This document shows, piece after piece, positions 37,110 through 48,217 of a DNA stretch of 64,000 nucleotides. The DNA is taken from positions 992,001 through 1,056,000 of the forward strand of contig NZ_CP102772.1 of NCBI RefSeq assembly GCF_026020075.1, written 5' to 3'. The notes under the pieces were generated by a model. It had not been told where the DNA came from and ran no database searches. It saw nothing but the letters and a program-made list of their open reading frames with translations. Each line of letters begins with the position of its first letter. Position 1 is the first letter of the stretch. The stretch comes from Bosea sp. NBC_00550 (lineage in GTDB: Bacteria; Pseudomonadota; Alphaproteobacteria; Rhizobiales; Beijerinckiaceae). Position numbers and translations under genes: made by a program.

Positions 37110-38168
37110 TCAGGCGACGCGGCTCGTAGTCTCCAGCGCATCCTCGGTGACGGTGCGGTTCCGCCCGTCGCGCTTGGCCTGCATCATCGCCTGATCCGCG
37201 CGGTCCACCAGCGAGCCGGCGGTGTCGCCGCGCCGATAGCTCGATACGCCGAGCGAGATGGTGATGCGGCCGAGGTTCTCGTTCGTCGAGCGCTTGATCA
37301 GCTCGCGGGTCAGCAGGGCCTGGCGCACGGTTTCCGCGCCGAACTTGCCGGCGATGAGATCGGCCTCCGGCAGGATGATCGCGAATTCCTCGCCGCCGAA
37401 GCGGGTAATGACCGCCTTGTCCTTGAACTTGTCCCTCATGGTGCGGGCGACGAGGCGCAGCACCTGGTCGCCGGTCGGATGGCCGTGGGCGTCGTTGAAG
37501 CGCTTGAAGAAGTCGATATCGGCCATCACCAGCGCGAAGGGCTCGCGCCGGAGCGTCGCCTGATCGATCGACTTCTGCAGCATCTCCTCGAAATGGCGGC
37601 GGTTGGCGAGGCCGGTCAGCGGATCTGTCAGCGCCTCGGCGCGGGTCGATTCCAGCGCCTCGCGCAGGTTGCGGATTTCGTTGGCGCTGTTGCGCAGCTC
37701 GGCCTCGAGTTGGGCCTTGCGGACGACTTCCTCGCGGGTCGACATCACCAGCGCCTCGACCCATTCGCGCAGCTGGTGTCGGTCGGTCGGCGGCGGAACC
37801 TCCTCCGACATCGCGGTGAGGCGGCCATGATAGAGCTCGCTGGAGCCGAGCGCCCTGTCGACCAGCGACATCATCGCATCGATCTCGCCGAGGACCTGCA
37901 TGCTGGTGCGCTCGGCCTGGCGGGAGAAGCGCTCCGAACTGATGAAGCGCTCGTAGAGGCTGTCGATGTCGGCGGCGTTCACCTGCCCGTCGCTGCCGGC
38001 GATGATCGCGTTCATCGCCATGCTGACGGCCGGCATCTCGCCGCTCAGATGGGCGTACCAGACCTCGAAGGCGCGGGGATAGCTCGGCGAGCCGTGCTGT
38101 CGCATGGCGGCGACGACGCGCTCGGCGAGATCGTTGGTGCGGGCGGAAACCGAAGCTTCGTCGTCCAT
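37110..38168 (-). CDS. GGDEF-domain diguanylate cyclase
   Basis: 352 residues from the ATG at 38168 (MDDEASVSARTNDLA). The N-terminal about 170 residues are helical with no recognised sensor and no membrane segment. They are followed by a coiled-coil stretch (ELRNSANEIRNLREALEST) and the GGDEF domain (about 200-340). The active site reads RFGGEEFAI, a functional GGEEF form, with the family blocks DPLTGLANRRHFEE and VMADIDFFKRFNDAHGH. The RxxD inhibitory site expected just upstream is missing (KDKAVIT there), so product inhibition may be weak. It makes c-di-GMP from two GTP in the cytoplasm. Confidence 0.93.
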   Translation of the reverse strand: MDDEASVSARTNDLAERVVAAMRQHGSPSYPRAFEVWYAHLSGEMPAVSMAMNAIIAGSDGQVNAADIDSLYERFISSERFSRQAERTSMQVLGEIDAMMSLVDRALGSSELYHGRLTAMSEEVPPPTDRHQLREWVEALVMSTREEVVRKAQLEAELRNSANEIRNLREALESTRAEALTDPLTGLANRRHFEEMLQKSIDQATLRREPFALVMADIDFFKRFNDAHGHPTGDQVLRLVARTMRDKFKDKAVITRFGGEEFAIILPEADLIAGKFGAETVRQALLTRELIKRSTNENLGRITISLGVSSYRRGDTAGSLVDRADQAMMQAKRDGRNRTVTEDALETTSRVA

Positions 38169-38354
38169 GCCTTCGCCATTCCGGTATGAAGCCGGATCGT
38201 GGCCTTCGGCCACGTCAGCTTCGATTGATCCAATCGAAGCGGGACATCCTGTCCGTCTATACGGCGGCATGCGCCCGTCCGCTGCTGCGATGATCTCGCT
38301 GCAGCGAAGGCCAATCTAGGAAGCTGGCGTTAAAATCAGGTTGATGTCGTAAGG

Positions 38355-39830
<1,476 letters not shown>

Positions 39831-39992
39831 CGCGTATGGCGCTTCTTCAGGGTCGGTGAAACGCGGCGGGATGACCTGCTCGACCACCGCGTTGGCGCGA
39901 CAACACTTCCTGCGCGCCTTCGGACTCGTGTGGAATGCAAAGAAAACGCGGCAAAGTCAATCATCTAGCCTTGAAAGGACGTTTTTCACCTC

Positions 39993-40688
39993 ATGAAGGA
40001 GCCGCTCATTCTCGTTCCGGGGCTCAGTTGCAACGCTGCGCTCTATGCCGGGCAGTGGCCCGCGCTAGCCGATGGACGCCCCATTCTGGTCGCCGAACAC
40101 AGTCTCGACGACAATTTGGCCGCCATTGCACGCCGTCTGCTCGATAGCGCTCCGGAACGCTTCGCGCTCTGCGGCCTGTCGATGGGCGGTTATGTCACGT
40201 TCGAGATCCTGCGGCAGGCGCCGGAGCGTGTCACGCGTCTCGCCCTGCTCGACACCAGCGCCAAGCCGGCGACGCCGGAGACGAATGTGCCGCGCGAGCA
40301 GATGATCACGCTGGCGGAGAAGGGCGCCTTCGACAATGTCACCACGCTGCTCTGGCAGAAGCTCGTCGCCCCCGCACGGTTGACCGACGAGCCGTTGCGG
40401 CTCCTGGTGCGGCAGATGGCGGATGATGTCGGGGCGGAGGGCTTCATCCGGCAGCAGCAGGCGATCATGCGGCGCCCGGATTCGCGGCCCACGCTCGCCA
40501 GTTTGACCTGCCCGGCGCTGGTTCTCGTCGGCGAGGAGGATGAGATCACGCCTGTCGCCGAAGCGCGGGAAATGGCGGGGATCGTCGGCGAACGCGGGCG
40601 GCTTTCGATCGTTCCGCAGTGCGGCCATCTCTCGACGCTGGAAGCGCCCGATGCCGTGACCCGCGAACTACTGCGCTGGCTCGGCTGA
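39993..40688 (+). CDS. Alpha/beta-fold hydrolase
   Basis: 231 residues, monomeric esterase-like enzyme. The catalytic triad can be placed: Ser in the elbow CGLSMGGYV, Asp in GEEDEITPV, and His in PQCGHLSTLEAP. The opening LILVPGLSCNAALYAGQW supplies the oxyanion hole. The small cap is helical. It resembles BioH/MenH-size hydrolases, but no neighbour points to a pathway. An SD (GAAAGGACG) lies 15 nt upstream. It is convergent with the small gene at 40691. Confidence 0.88.
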   Translation: MKEPLILVPGLSCNAALYAGQWPALADGRPILVAEHSLDDNLAAIARRLLDSAPERFALCGLSMGGYVTFEILRQAPERVTRLALLDTSAKPATPETNVPREQMITLAEKGAFDNVTTLLWQKLVAPARLTDEPLRLLVRQMADDVGAEGFIRQQQAIMRRPDSRPTLASLTCPALVLVGEEDEITPVAEAREMAGIVGERGRLSIVPQCGHLSTLEAPDAVTRELLRWLG

Positions 40689-40690
40689 GA

Positions 40691-40951
40691 TCAGCGCGGC
40701 AGGACGCAGGGGTCGAGGCGCGTCTCGTTCGCGGCCTTGGTGATCGAACCCGTGGTCAGCGGATCGACCGGCTGCCGCTTGGAAGCCGCGAGGCTGACGG
40801 CCGCCATCCGGTCCTTGTCCAACGGCGGCGTGCGGCTCGACATGAAGTTGGCGGCGATCACCGAAAGGAAGGCGATGGCCGCGCCGGCCTTGGCGACATC
40901 GGCGGCCATGGTGCCGCGGTCGTTCTTCCAGAACAGTTCGATCAGGCGCAT
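40691..40951 (-). CDS. Small single-span membrane protein, weakly Flp-pilin-like
   Basis: 86 residues from the ATG at 40951. The N-terminus reads LFWKNDRGTMAADVAKAG followed by a hydrophobic run (AAIAFLSVIAANFM), which recalls the processed Flp/Fap pilin pattern (basic head, G-x-x-A-x-E/D, hydrophobic helix). No pilus assembly genes are nearby, so the likeness may be chance. The C-terminal 50 residues are polar and end DPCVLPR. Coding is supported by its convergence with the hydrolase (2 nt apart) and the lack of a better frame. Confidence 0.6.
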   Translation of the reverse strand: MRLIELFWKNDRGTMAADVAKAGAAIAFLSVIAANFMSSRTPPLDKDRMAAVSLAASKRQPVDPLTTGSITKAANETRLDPCVLPR

Positions 40952-41053
40952 GGCGCACTCTCCGCGTCTCGTGACGTCACGAGCACTGCATGCGACGTTA
41001 CGCGAGAGCCGTAAAAGCTTGGTTAGCCGGTTCTTGCCGGGATACGCGCAATT

Positions 41054-41995
41054 CTACCGACCGGGCTTCGCTTCGACAGCGTCTCCCGCAAGACGGGATC
41101 GCTGCTCGCGGAAGAGCCTGCGCAGCGCGGTCAGCACGGCGATCACGCTCGGCCGCCCGCGCGAGACATCGTGCGAAATCAGATAGATGTCGTCGCCGGT
41201 CTGCTCCGGCGGCGGCTCGAGTCGGACCAGACCCGGATCGGCGTCGCCCATGAAGCACGGCGCCATCGAGAGGGCGCCGGCCGAGCGGATGCTTTCGTAA
41301 CGCGCGGAGGAATCGCCGACGCGCGCCGCGATGGGGCGGCCGGCCGCATAGGCCATGATGTAGTCGTCGATTCGCGAGGAGGTTTCGCGGTTGACCGAGA
41401 TGACGGGCGCGCTCGCAGGATCGATGTCGCGCCGCACATAGAGCGCCTGCATCAGCCGGCCGACCTTCTGTGCGTAGTACCCGGGCTCCGTCGGCACCTT
41501 GCTCATGCGGAGCGCGATGTCGGCCTCGCCGCGCGAAAGATCGAGGCGGCTGCGCGTGCTGAGGATGACGATCTCCACACCGCCGGCCGCGGCCGAGATG
41601 GCGGTCGCATGCATCGTCAGCAGCAGGCTGATCGAGGTCGTCGCGGTAATGCGGACCGGCGCGTTGGCGAGCGGCCGTGCGACATCGGCCCGGATGGTGA
41701 AGCGATGAGCAGCGGCCTCGATCTCGCGGGCCTCGGCGGCGAGTTCCAGCCCGATTGCCGTCGGTGCCAGCCGGTTGGCCTCGCGCGTGAAGAGCTGCAG
41801 CCCGAGATCGCGTTCGAGCGCCTTCAGCCGGCGCGCGACGGTCGCTTCGCTCAATCCGAGCTGCGCCGCCGCCACGGCCATCGACCCGCCGACGGCGATC
41901 GCGTTGAAGACGCGGATGTCGTCCCAGGAGACGTCCCAGCCGGGCGATGCCAGATCGCCGTCGCGTCGAGATGGAGGTGGAGCAGGCTCGGCCAT
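41054..41995 (-). CDS. LysR-family transcriptional regulator
   Basis: 313 residues. Helix-turn-helix at about 24-80 (WDDIRVFNAIAVGGSMAVAA then LGLSEATVARRLKALERDLG) and a divergent effector domain. The recognition helix carries ATVARRLKALE as in the LTTRs that regulate stress or amino acid genes. The first about 20 residues are Pro/Arg-rich and may not be translated; an in-frame start nearer WDVSWDDIR is possible. Target and inducer are unknown; neighbours do not help. Confidence 0.88.
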   Translation of the reverse strand: MAEPAPPPSRRDGDLASPGWDVSWDDIRVFNAIAVGGSMAVAAAQLGLSEATVARRLKALERDLGLQLFTREANRLAPTAIGLELAAEAREIEAAAHRFTIRADVARPLANAPVRITATTSISLLLTMHATAISAAAGGVEIVILSTRSRLDLSRGEADIALRMSKVPTEPGYYAQKVGRLMQALYVRRDIDPASAPVISVNRETSSRIDDYIMAYAAGRPIAARVGDSSARYESIRSAGALSMAPCFMGDADPGLVRLEPPPEQTGDDIYLISHDVSRGRPSVIAVLTALRRLFREQRSRLAGDAVEAKPGR

Positions 41996-42154
41996 GTGGT
42001 CAGCGGCCAGTCGCGATGTGCGGCGTGGTGCTTGCGGTCATGGCGGTCCGTTGGGAGGGGCAGGTTCGGCATGCGCGAACCCTGCCCGTAACCGCATCTC
42101 CCGGCAGCCCGGCGGGCATGAGGTCCAGCCCCTCAGGATTGCGGGGCTCGACCC

Positions 42155-44236
42155 TCACAGATCGATCAGTTCGCCGGCGAAGGCGGCGCGCTCCTGGATG
42201 AAGGTGAAACGCGCCTCCGGCTTGTTGCCCATCAGTCGTTCCACGGTATCGGAGGTCTCCTCCTTCGCCTCATGGTCCACCATGACCTTGAGCAGGATCC
42301 GCTTGCTCGGGTCCATGGTGGTTTCCTTGAGCTGGGCCGGCATCATTTCGCCGAGGCCCTTGAAGCGCGAGATCTCCGGCTTTTTGCCCTTGAAGACGGT
42401 CTCGATCAGCTCGTCCTTATGGGCGTCGTTGCGGGCATAGACGCTCTTGCCGCCGTGCTGCAGCCGGTAGAGCGGCGGCACGGCGAGGTAGAGATGGCCC
42501 TTCTCGATCAGCCGCGGCATCTGGCGCCAGAAGAAGGTGACGAGCAGCGAGGCGATATGCGCGCCGTCGACATCGGCGTCGGTCATCACGATGACCTTCT
42601 CGTAGCGGAGATCGTCCTCGCGAAACTGCGTGCCGATGCCGCAGCCCAGCGCCAGGATCAGGTCGGCGAGCTGCTGGTTGGCGTTGAGCTTTTCGCGCGT
42701 CGCATTGGCGACGTTCAGGATCTTGCCGCGTAAGGGCAGGATCGCCTGGTTGGCGCGGTTGCGCGCCTGCTTGGCCGAGCCGCCGGCCGAATCGCCCTCG
42801 ACGATGAAGAGTTCGGAGCCGGCCGCGCCCGCATTGGAGCAGTCCGCGAGCTTGCCGGGCAGGCGCAGCTTGCGCGTCGCGGTCTTGCGCGACACCTCCT
42901 TCTCGAGGCGCCGGCGCTGGCGCTCCTCGGCACGATCGACCGACCAGTCGAGCAGGCGCAGCGCCTGCTGCGGGGCCGCGGCGAGCCAGTGGTCGAAGGC
43001 GTCGCGGATCGCATTCTCGACGATGCGATGCGCTTCCTGCGTCGCGAGCTTGTCCTTGGTCTGGCCCTGGAATTCCGGCTCGCGGATGAAGACTGAGAGC
43101 ATGGCGGCGCAGGTCGCCATCACGTCGTCGGATGTGACCTGCGCCATGCGCTTCGACTGGCCGATGCGCTCGGCATGGTCGCGAAGGCCGCGCAGCAGGG
43201 CGATGCGCAGGCCCTGCTCATGCGTGCCGCCTTCGGGCGTCGGGATGGTGTTGCAGTAGGAGGAGGAGAAGCCGTCCTCGCCGGTCGCGAGCCAGGCGAC
43301 AGCCCATTCGAGCGAGCCGTGGCTGCCTTCCTTGGTGATCTTGCCCGAGAAGATCGGCTCCGCGACCAGGTCCTTGCCCTCGATCTCGCGGCCGAGATAA
43401 TCGCGCAGGCCGCCGGGGAAGCGGAACACGGCCTCCGCCGCGACGTCGCCTTCCGACTTCAGCAGCGACGGCGCGCAGGTCCAGCGGATCTCGACGCCGC
43501 CGAAGAGATAGGCTTTCGAGCGCGCCATGCGGAACAGGCGGGCAGGGGAGAAATGCGCACCCTCGCCGAAGATCTGCGCATCGGGATGGAAGCGCACTTT
43601 GGTGCCGCGCCGGTTGGCGACGGGGCCGACCGTCTGCAGCGGCCCCTGCGGCAGGCCGCGCGAGAAGATCTGGCGATAGAGCGTCTTGCCGCGCGCGACC
43701 TCGACTTCCAGCCGGTCCGACAGCGCATTGACGACGGAGACGCCGACGCCATGCAGGCCGCCCGAGGTCTCATAAGCCTTGGAGTCGAACTTTCCGCCGG
43801 CATGCAGCGTCGTCATGATGACTTCGAGCGCCGACTTGCCGGGGAATTTCGGATGAGGATCCACCGGGATGCCACGGCCGTTGTCGTTCACGGCGAGCGA
43901 GCCGTCCTCGAACAGTTCGACCTCGATGAAGCTGGCATGGCCCGCGACGGCCTCGTCCATCGCGTTGTCGATCACCTCGGCGAAGAGATGATGCAGGGCG
44001 CGCTCGTCGGTGCCGCCGATATACATGCCGGGCCGGCGCCGCACCGGCTCCAGCCCTTCGAGCACCTCGATCGCGGACGCGTCGTAGCCGGCCTCGGACA
44101 GCGTGCCGTTGCGCGGCGCAGCGCCGGAATTAGCGGGAGCGCGAGGCACAGGAGCCGGCGAACGCGCTTCCGGCGCGGGGTCGGCCGCGCGGGGCCGCTC
44201 CGGTTCCGAGCCGAAAAGATCGCCGTTATCCGCCAT
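42155..44236 (-). CDS. parE: DNA topoisomerase IV subunit B
   Basis: ATPase subunit of the type IIA topoisomerase that unlinks daughter chromosomes. It has 693 residues from the ATG at 44236 (MADNGDLFGSE). A Pro/Ala-rich tail of about 45 residues precedes the GHKL ATPase (EVIDNAMDEAVAGHA, DNGRGIPVDPHP, TSGGLHGVGVSVVNALS). Then comes the transducer and the Toprim domain (FIVEGDSAGGSAKQARNR, DADVDGAHIASLL). The C-terminus ARFTFIQERAAFAGELIDL fits ParE rather than GyrB, which would be longer. Confidence 0.95.
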   Translation of the reverse strand: MADNGDLFGSEPERPRAADPAPEARSPAPVPRAPANSGAAPRNGTLSEAGYDASAIEVLEGLEPVRRRPGMYIGGTDERALHHLFAEVIDNAMDEAVAGHASFIEVELFEDGSLAVNDNGRGIPVDPHPKFPGKSALEVIMTTLHAGGKFDSKAYETSGGLHGVGVSVVNALSDRLEVEVARGKTLYRQIFSRGLPQGPLQTVGPVANRRGTKVRFHPDAQIFGEGAHFSPARLFRMARSKAYLFGGVEIRWTCAPSLLKSEGDVAAEAVFRFPGGLRDYLGREIEGKDLVAEPIFSGKITKEGSHGSLEWAVAWLATGEDGFSSSYCNTIPTPEGGTHEQGLRIALLRGLRDHAERIGQSKRMAQVTSDDVMATCAAMLSVFIREPEFQGQTKDKLATQEAHRIVENAIRDAFDHWLAAAPQQALRLLDWSVDRAEERQRRRLEKEVSRKTATRKLRLPGKLADCSNAGAAGSELFIVEGDSAGGSAKQARNRANQAILPLRGKILNVANATREKLNANQQLADLILALGCGIGTQFREDDLRYEKVIVMTDADVDGAHIASLLVTFFWRQMPRLIEKGHLYLAVPPLYRLQHGGKSVYARNDAHKDELIETVFKGKKPEISRFKGLGEMMPAQLKETTMDPSKRILLKVMVDHEAKEETSDTVERLMGNKPEARFTFIQERAAFAGELIDL

Positions 44237-44515
44237 CACTGCCAAACGCTTCCTGATTCGCGACTTTAAATTGTAGCGCATCGCCGCGCGGAAAGCCCGG
44301 CCAAGCTGCTTATAGACAGCTCCCCATCACATCGAAACTCTCTCGCCGGCGGCTATGCACCGGCCGTCATGCCGCTGTGACGATCGGGGCTTAAGACAAT
44401 GCGGAACCGGGCGCGTTCAGCCTGCGTTAACCACGGCCGCAGAGGATGCAAGCTGCGGTCAGGGCTTATGCGGATAGTCGCATTGCGCTATGATCGGCCT
44501 AAGGGGGATGAGACC

Positions 44516-44710
44516 GTGGCTTCGCGTCAATCAGTGCCGGTTACGGGTATCGCGGGTCTGCAGCGCGCGGCGCGCCTTGCGGGCGAATCCTTCGGTCATG
44601 AGGATGTCGTCAGCGCCTCGCTGAGCGCCGAGAATGCCTCGTCGCGCTGGCTGTGGTGGCTCGCGGCGATCGCCGCCTCGGCCGGGCTGGCGGCCCTGCA
44701 TTTCTACTGA
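44516..44710 (+). CDS. Small hypothetical protein with C-terminal membrane helix
   Basis: 64 residues from a GTG at 44516 with a very good SD (AAGGGGGATGAG). The frame is open further upstream (44399) but without an SD. The N-terminal two thirds are polar and mildly amphipathic, and a single hydrophobic helix at the C-terminus (WLWWLAAIAASAGLAAL) suggests a tail-anchored inner-membrane protein. No family is recognised. It lies 123 nt upstream of the flippase gene in the same direction. Confidence 0.6.
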   Translation: MASRQSVPVTGIAGLQRAARLAGESFGHEDVVSASLSAENASSRWLWWLAAIAASAGLAALHFY

Positions 44711-44833
44711 GCCGATCGCTCCGACAACACGGAAATATCAACCTTTCTGCCCTAGGCCTGTGGCCGGAGGGCAATCGGATGTGCTGCGCCATCGCTGGAG
44801 ATTTCAAGCCGGCCGATAGCGGCGCGCGCCTGC

Positions 44834-46264
44834 GTGCTGCGCCTGGCATGGCCTGAGCGGAGCATCGCGCCGGTGGGCCAGATCGCTGCTCTCGGAGCCT
44901 ATGTCTATCAGGCCGTGCTGGCGCTCGGGCTGCTGCTCCTTGTCTCGCGCATCCTGGCGCCGCAGCAGTTCACCCATTATTCGCTCTTCATCACGATCAG
45001 CCAGTTCGCCAGCATCACCGTCTTCGAATGGATTCGGTTCTCCTGCAGCCGGTTCTATCCCGGCGCAGACGAGACGGCCCAGCGCTCGGTCATCCTGTAC
45101 GCTTTCGCCGTCTGTGCCGCGCTGTGCCTGCTGGTGGGAGGAGGGGTTCTCGCCTCGGGCGCGGCGTCGACAGGCATCGCCATCGGCGGAGTCTTCTTTG
45201 CGGTGTTCCAGGGCGGCACGGAGCTGCATCTGACGATGCTGCGCTTTCGGCAGAATTTTCGGCTGTTCTCGATCCTGCAGGCTGCTCGGGCGTCGCTCGT
45301 GGCGATCGGGACACTCGGCGGCGCCATGCTTGCCCCGACGCTTTCAGGCGCGGTAGCAGGCATGCTGGCTGGAAGCCTCGTCTATATCGTGCTGGCGCGG
45401 CTTGCCGGTGGCCCGCTGGCGCACGGGCTCCACCGCCCGCAGCGCCATCTGTTGAAGAAGTACCTGGCCTATGGCGGCGTTTCGGCCGGAGCATCCGTGG
45501 CCAGCCTTCTGGCGCCACTCGGGCTCAAGGCGCTGCTGACGGCCGTGATCGGCAGCCAGGGGGCGGCCGGCGCGCTGCTGGCGCTCGACCTCCTGCAGCG
45601 ACCCTTCATCCTGGTCGTCTCGGCGCTACATGCGATCCGCTATCCCGAACTGGTCGCTAGCTATGACCGCGAGCCGGATTCGCCGGCGTTCCGGGAGCGC
45701 CTCGGCCGCTACTACGGGCAACTGGCGAACAGCTCGCTCGTGACGGCGGCCTTGATTTTGTGCCTGTTGGCGCCGGCCGCGGCCTGGCTGGTCAAGGCCG
45801 AGCTGCGCGAATCCTTCCTGCTCGCCGCCCCGGCCGTGACGATTCTCGCGCTGTTGCGCGCCTGGGTCCAGAACCTGCTGCCGACGCCTGCCCATCTGAC
45901 GCAGCGGCTGAAGCCGATCATAGGACTTGCCGTCATCGACGCCATCCTTCTCAACCTGAGCTCGCTCGCCGGCTGGAGCCTGTCCGGCGGCTCGCTGAGC
46001 GGGTTGCTTTACAGCGGTGCCGCTGGGGCGGCCGTGGCGGTCATCCTGGGGACGCCGCTGTTCCTGTCGATGCCGTTCCGCTGGCCCAGACTGACACTGG
46101 CCAGCGCGCTCGCTGCACTCGCCATCGCCGGGCTCGCCAATGCCGGCACGCCGCAGACCTCGTTGCCGGTGTCGCTGGCTGTCTTCCTGCTGTGCATCCC
46201 GCCGGCGACCGCAACCGTCGCGTCGCTGCTCCGCCGCCAGGATGCGTCATCCGAGATTTCGTGA
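44834..46264 (+). CDS. MOP-superfamily polysaccharide flippase (Wzx-like)
   Basis: 476 residues with about 12 to 14 hydrophobic helices; the first (AALGAYVYQAVLALGLLLLVSRIL) and the RFSCSRFYP region have the look of Wzx/lipopolysaccharide biosynthesis proteins that flip lipid-linked sugars. The start is uncertain: a GTG at 44834, or a GTG at about 44873 with a GAGCGGAGC upstream. The gene is followed by a convergent glycosyltransferase gene (9 nt between stops), so a small surface-polysaccharide locus is likely. No polymerase or initiating glycosyltransferase is present here, so the product is unknown. Confidence 0.82.
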   Translation: MLRLAWPERSIAPVGQIAALGAYVYQAVLALGLLLLVSRILAPQQFTHYSLFITISQFASITVFEWIRFSCSRFYPGADETAQRSVILYAFAVCAALCLLVGGGVLASGAASTGIAIGGVFFAVFQGGTELHLTMLRFRQNFRLFSILQAARASLVAIGTLGGAMLAPTLSGAVAGMLAGSLVYIVLARLAGGPLAHGLHRPQRHLLKKYLAYGGVSAGASVASLLAPLGLKALLTAVIGSQGAAGALLALDLLQRPFILVVSALHAIRYPELVASYDREPDSPAFRERLGRYYGQLANSSLVTAALILCLLAPAAAWLVKAELRESFLLAAPAVTILALLRAWVQNLLPTPAHLTQRLKPIIGLAVIDAILLNLSSLAGWSLSGGSLSGLLYSGAAGAAVAVILGTPLFLSMPFRWPRLTLASALAALAIAGLANAGTPQTSLPVSLAVFLLCIPPATATVASLLRRQDASSEIS

Positions 46265-46273
46265 AGAGCGCGG

Positions 46274-47377
46274 TCAGCGCCGTGGCGCAGCCATGTCCGA
46301 CAGCGTCGACAGGAGGGTCTCGGCACTCTTGTTCCAGGAAAATCGCGCGAGATTGGCACGGCCTTTCTCGACCAGCCCGGCCGCATCGTCATCGGCACCC
46401 ATGATCCGGCGCATCGCGCTTTCCAGGTCGGCACGATCGCGGGGATCGAAATAGAGCGCCGCGTCTCCGCAGGCTTCGCGAACCGCAGGAATATCCGCAG
46501 CCAATACCGGGCAGCCCTGCGTCATCGCTTCGAGCGGCGGAATGCCGAAGCCTTCATAGAGGCTCGGAAAGACGAAGGCGCGGGCGCGGCGTTCGAGCGC
46601 GACGATCTCCGGATCGGTCAGGCGCCCGGTGAAGATGAGATTGTCGGCGATCGCCGGGGTATCGGCCTTGAAAACCCCGCTTCGGTCGAGCGCGCCTGCG
46701 ATGACGAGTTTCCAGCCGGTGTCGCCGAGCGCGTCGAAGGCGCGGATGGCGAAATCGACATTCTTGTTGGGCTTCAAGGTGCCCAGCATGAAGAAGAATT
46801 TCGCGCCTTCCAGGCCCAGGCGTTGCAGCACGGTTTCGTCCGGGACGATCCCGGAGAAATGATCGGTGGCGTTGTAGAGGACCGGGATCGTCTCAGGCGC
46901 GACGCCGAAGACCGCGCCGAGCTCGCCACGGGAGAAGCGGGAGACGGTCGCGACGCGCGCCGTGCGCGTCAGCCCGAAGCCGAGGAGCTTGTGCGTGGCG
47001 CGATAGGAGGTGCTGAATGCCTCCGCGTGGCGGAAGATGGTGACGTCGTGGATCACGACGATCTGCCTGCGATGCAGCAGCGGCCCGCTGCCGCCGAAGC
47101 CGACGAGGATGTCTCCCGCAGCCCGGCGTGCGAGCGCGGTTTGCTCCCAGAGATGGCCGGAGAACGGGCCGAAGCGTTCCAGGGCGATATGCCGGAATTC
47201 ATGGGTCTTGGGGGCATCCCGCGGAGCGAGGAGGCGCCAGCGCGCAGCCTTCAGCGATTCCGGAACCGTGCCTGCGCCGATCCGCCGGTCAAGCGCCCTG
47301 GTCAATTCCAGCGCAAAGCGCTGCACGCCGGTCAGCGGCTGGCCGAGAAAACGCCCATTGATCGAGATGGTCTGCAA
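46274..47377 (-). CDS. Glycosyltransferase family 4 protein
   Basis: 367 residues, GT-B fold. The N-terminal TISINGRFLGQPLTGVQRFALELTR pattern is typical of mannosyl- or rhamnosyl-type GT4 enzymes of exopolysaccharide loci. The donor-binding half has MLGTLKPNKNVD, FTGRLTDPEIVALERRA and the EX7E motif (EGFGIPPLE). It adds a sugar from a nucleotide donor to a lipid-linked or nascent glycan in the cytoplasm; donor unknown. The neighbour is a flippase gene. Confidence 0.92.
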   Translation of the reverse strand: MQTISINGRFLGQPLTGVQRFALELTRALDRRIGAGTVPESLKAARWRLLAPRDAPKTHEFRHIALERFGPFSGHLWEQTALARRAAGDILVGFGGSGPLLHRRQIVVIHDVTIFRHAEAFSTSYRATHKLLGFGLTRTARVATVSRFSRGELGAVFGVAPETIPVLYNATDHFSGIVPDETVLQRLGLEGAKFFFMLGTLKPNKNVDFAIRAFDALGDTGWKLVIAGALDRSGVFKADTPAIADNLIFTGRLTDPEIVALERRARAFVFPSLYEGFGIPPLEAMTQGCPVLAADIPAVREACGDAALYFDPRDRADLESAMRRIMGADDDAAGLVEKGRANLARFSWNKSAETLLSTLSDMAAPRR

Positions 47378-47520
47378 GTCTTGCGCGCCGCCGTCCGGAA
47401 ACTGTCTCCTGAACCTGCCGGATCACGCGTGAAGGTGACGTTACCCCGGCCTGGGAATGACAGCGGTCAAGCAAAAAGGCCGGGGGTTGCGTCATAGGAA
47501 TATATATCCATTATGTTCTT

Positions 47521-48197
47521 TGTTCGTTCTTGTCTTCTCTTGCTAGCGATGAGGCGAGCAAATCCTCGGCGGTCCGCGTCAATGGGGGCTCGCGGGTTCT
47601 CATTCAGGGCAACTCCTGCTGGAACATCCGCGAGGCCTGCCTCTACTACGAAGCCCCGGGCGCGGGACGGAACGGAACGGGCGCGACCATCGTGAACAAC
47701 CGGGTCGACACGGCCGGCGACGGCATCAACATCGCCAATTCCGGCTATTTCAACGATGGCGTCGCCCGCGCTCGATCGTGGCCGGCAACCAGATCAGCAA
47801 CCTGACCGTCGCCGCGATTCCGGGTTCAGGTGGGGTTGGAAACTACAACACCACCGCCATCGGCATCACCGTGGAGCAGGATTCCGCGGTGAACGGGAAC
47901 ATCATCGAAGGCGCGGCCGGCGGCATCAAGCTGGGCGTGGCGCAGGGCGCGCGCGATCTCGCCTGCGACGGAAACCTGGTCCGCGATTGCGGCGTCGGCA
48001 TCGCGTTCTCGTCGAGTGCCCAAGCCGGAAAGATCGTCGTGAGAAACAACATCATTTCGGGGGCGGGCGCCAATGCGATAGTCTCGGCGTCGACGGTCGG
48101 GCTCGTCCCGCCGCTGACGAGCTACAATGCCAATCTCGCTTCCCAGACGGCGGGGAGCTCCGGGCAAATCCTCATCGTCGACAACCGCGCATCCTGA
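47521..48197 (+). pseudogene. Broken right-handed beta-helix gene (TIGR03808-like): 5' truncated and frameshifted
   Basis: Two overlapping frames give one continuous beta-helix sequence. The first (to about 47765) contains VLIQGNSCWNI and ATIVNNRVDTAGDGI. The second (from about 47766) continues IVAGNQISNLTV, GITVEQDSAVNGNIIEGA, DLACDGNLVRDCGVGIAF and ILIVDNRAS. A one-base loss near 47767 explains the shift. The repeats (x-G-N-x-I/V) resemble the twin-arginine-exported repeat proteins of TIGR03808, which are about twice as long, so the 5' half including the Tat signal is missing. The upstream 60 nt are AT-rich and unlike the gene. Confidence 0.62.
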
Positions 48198-48217
48198 CGA
48201 GGCAGGTGGGGTCGGAC

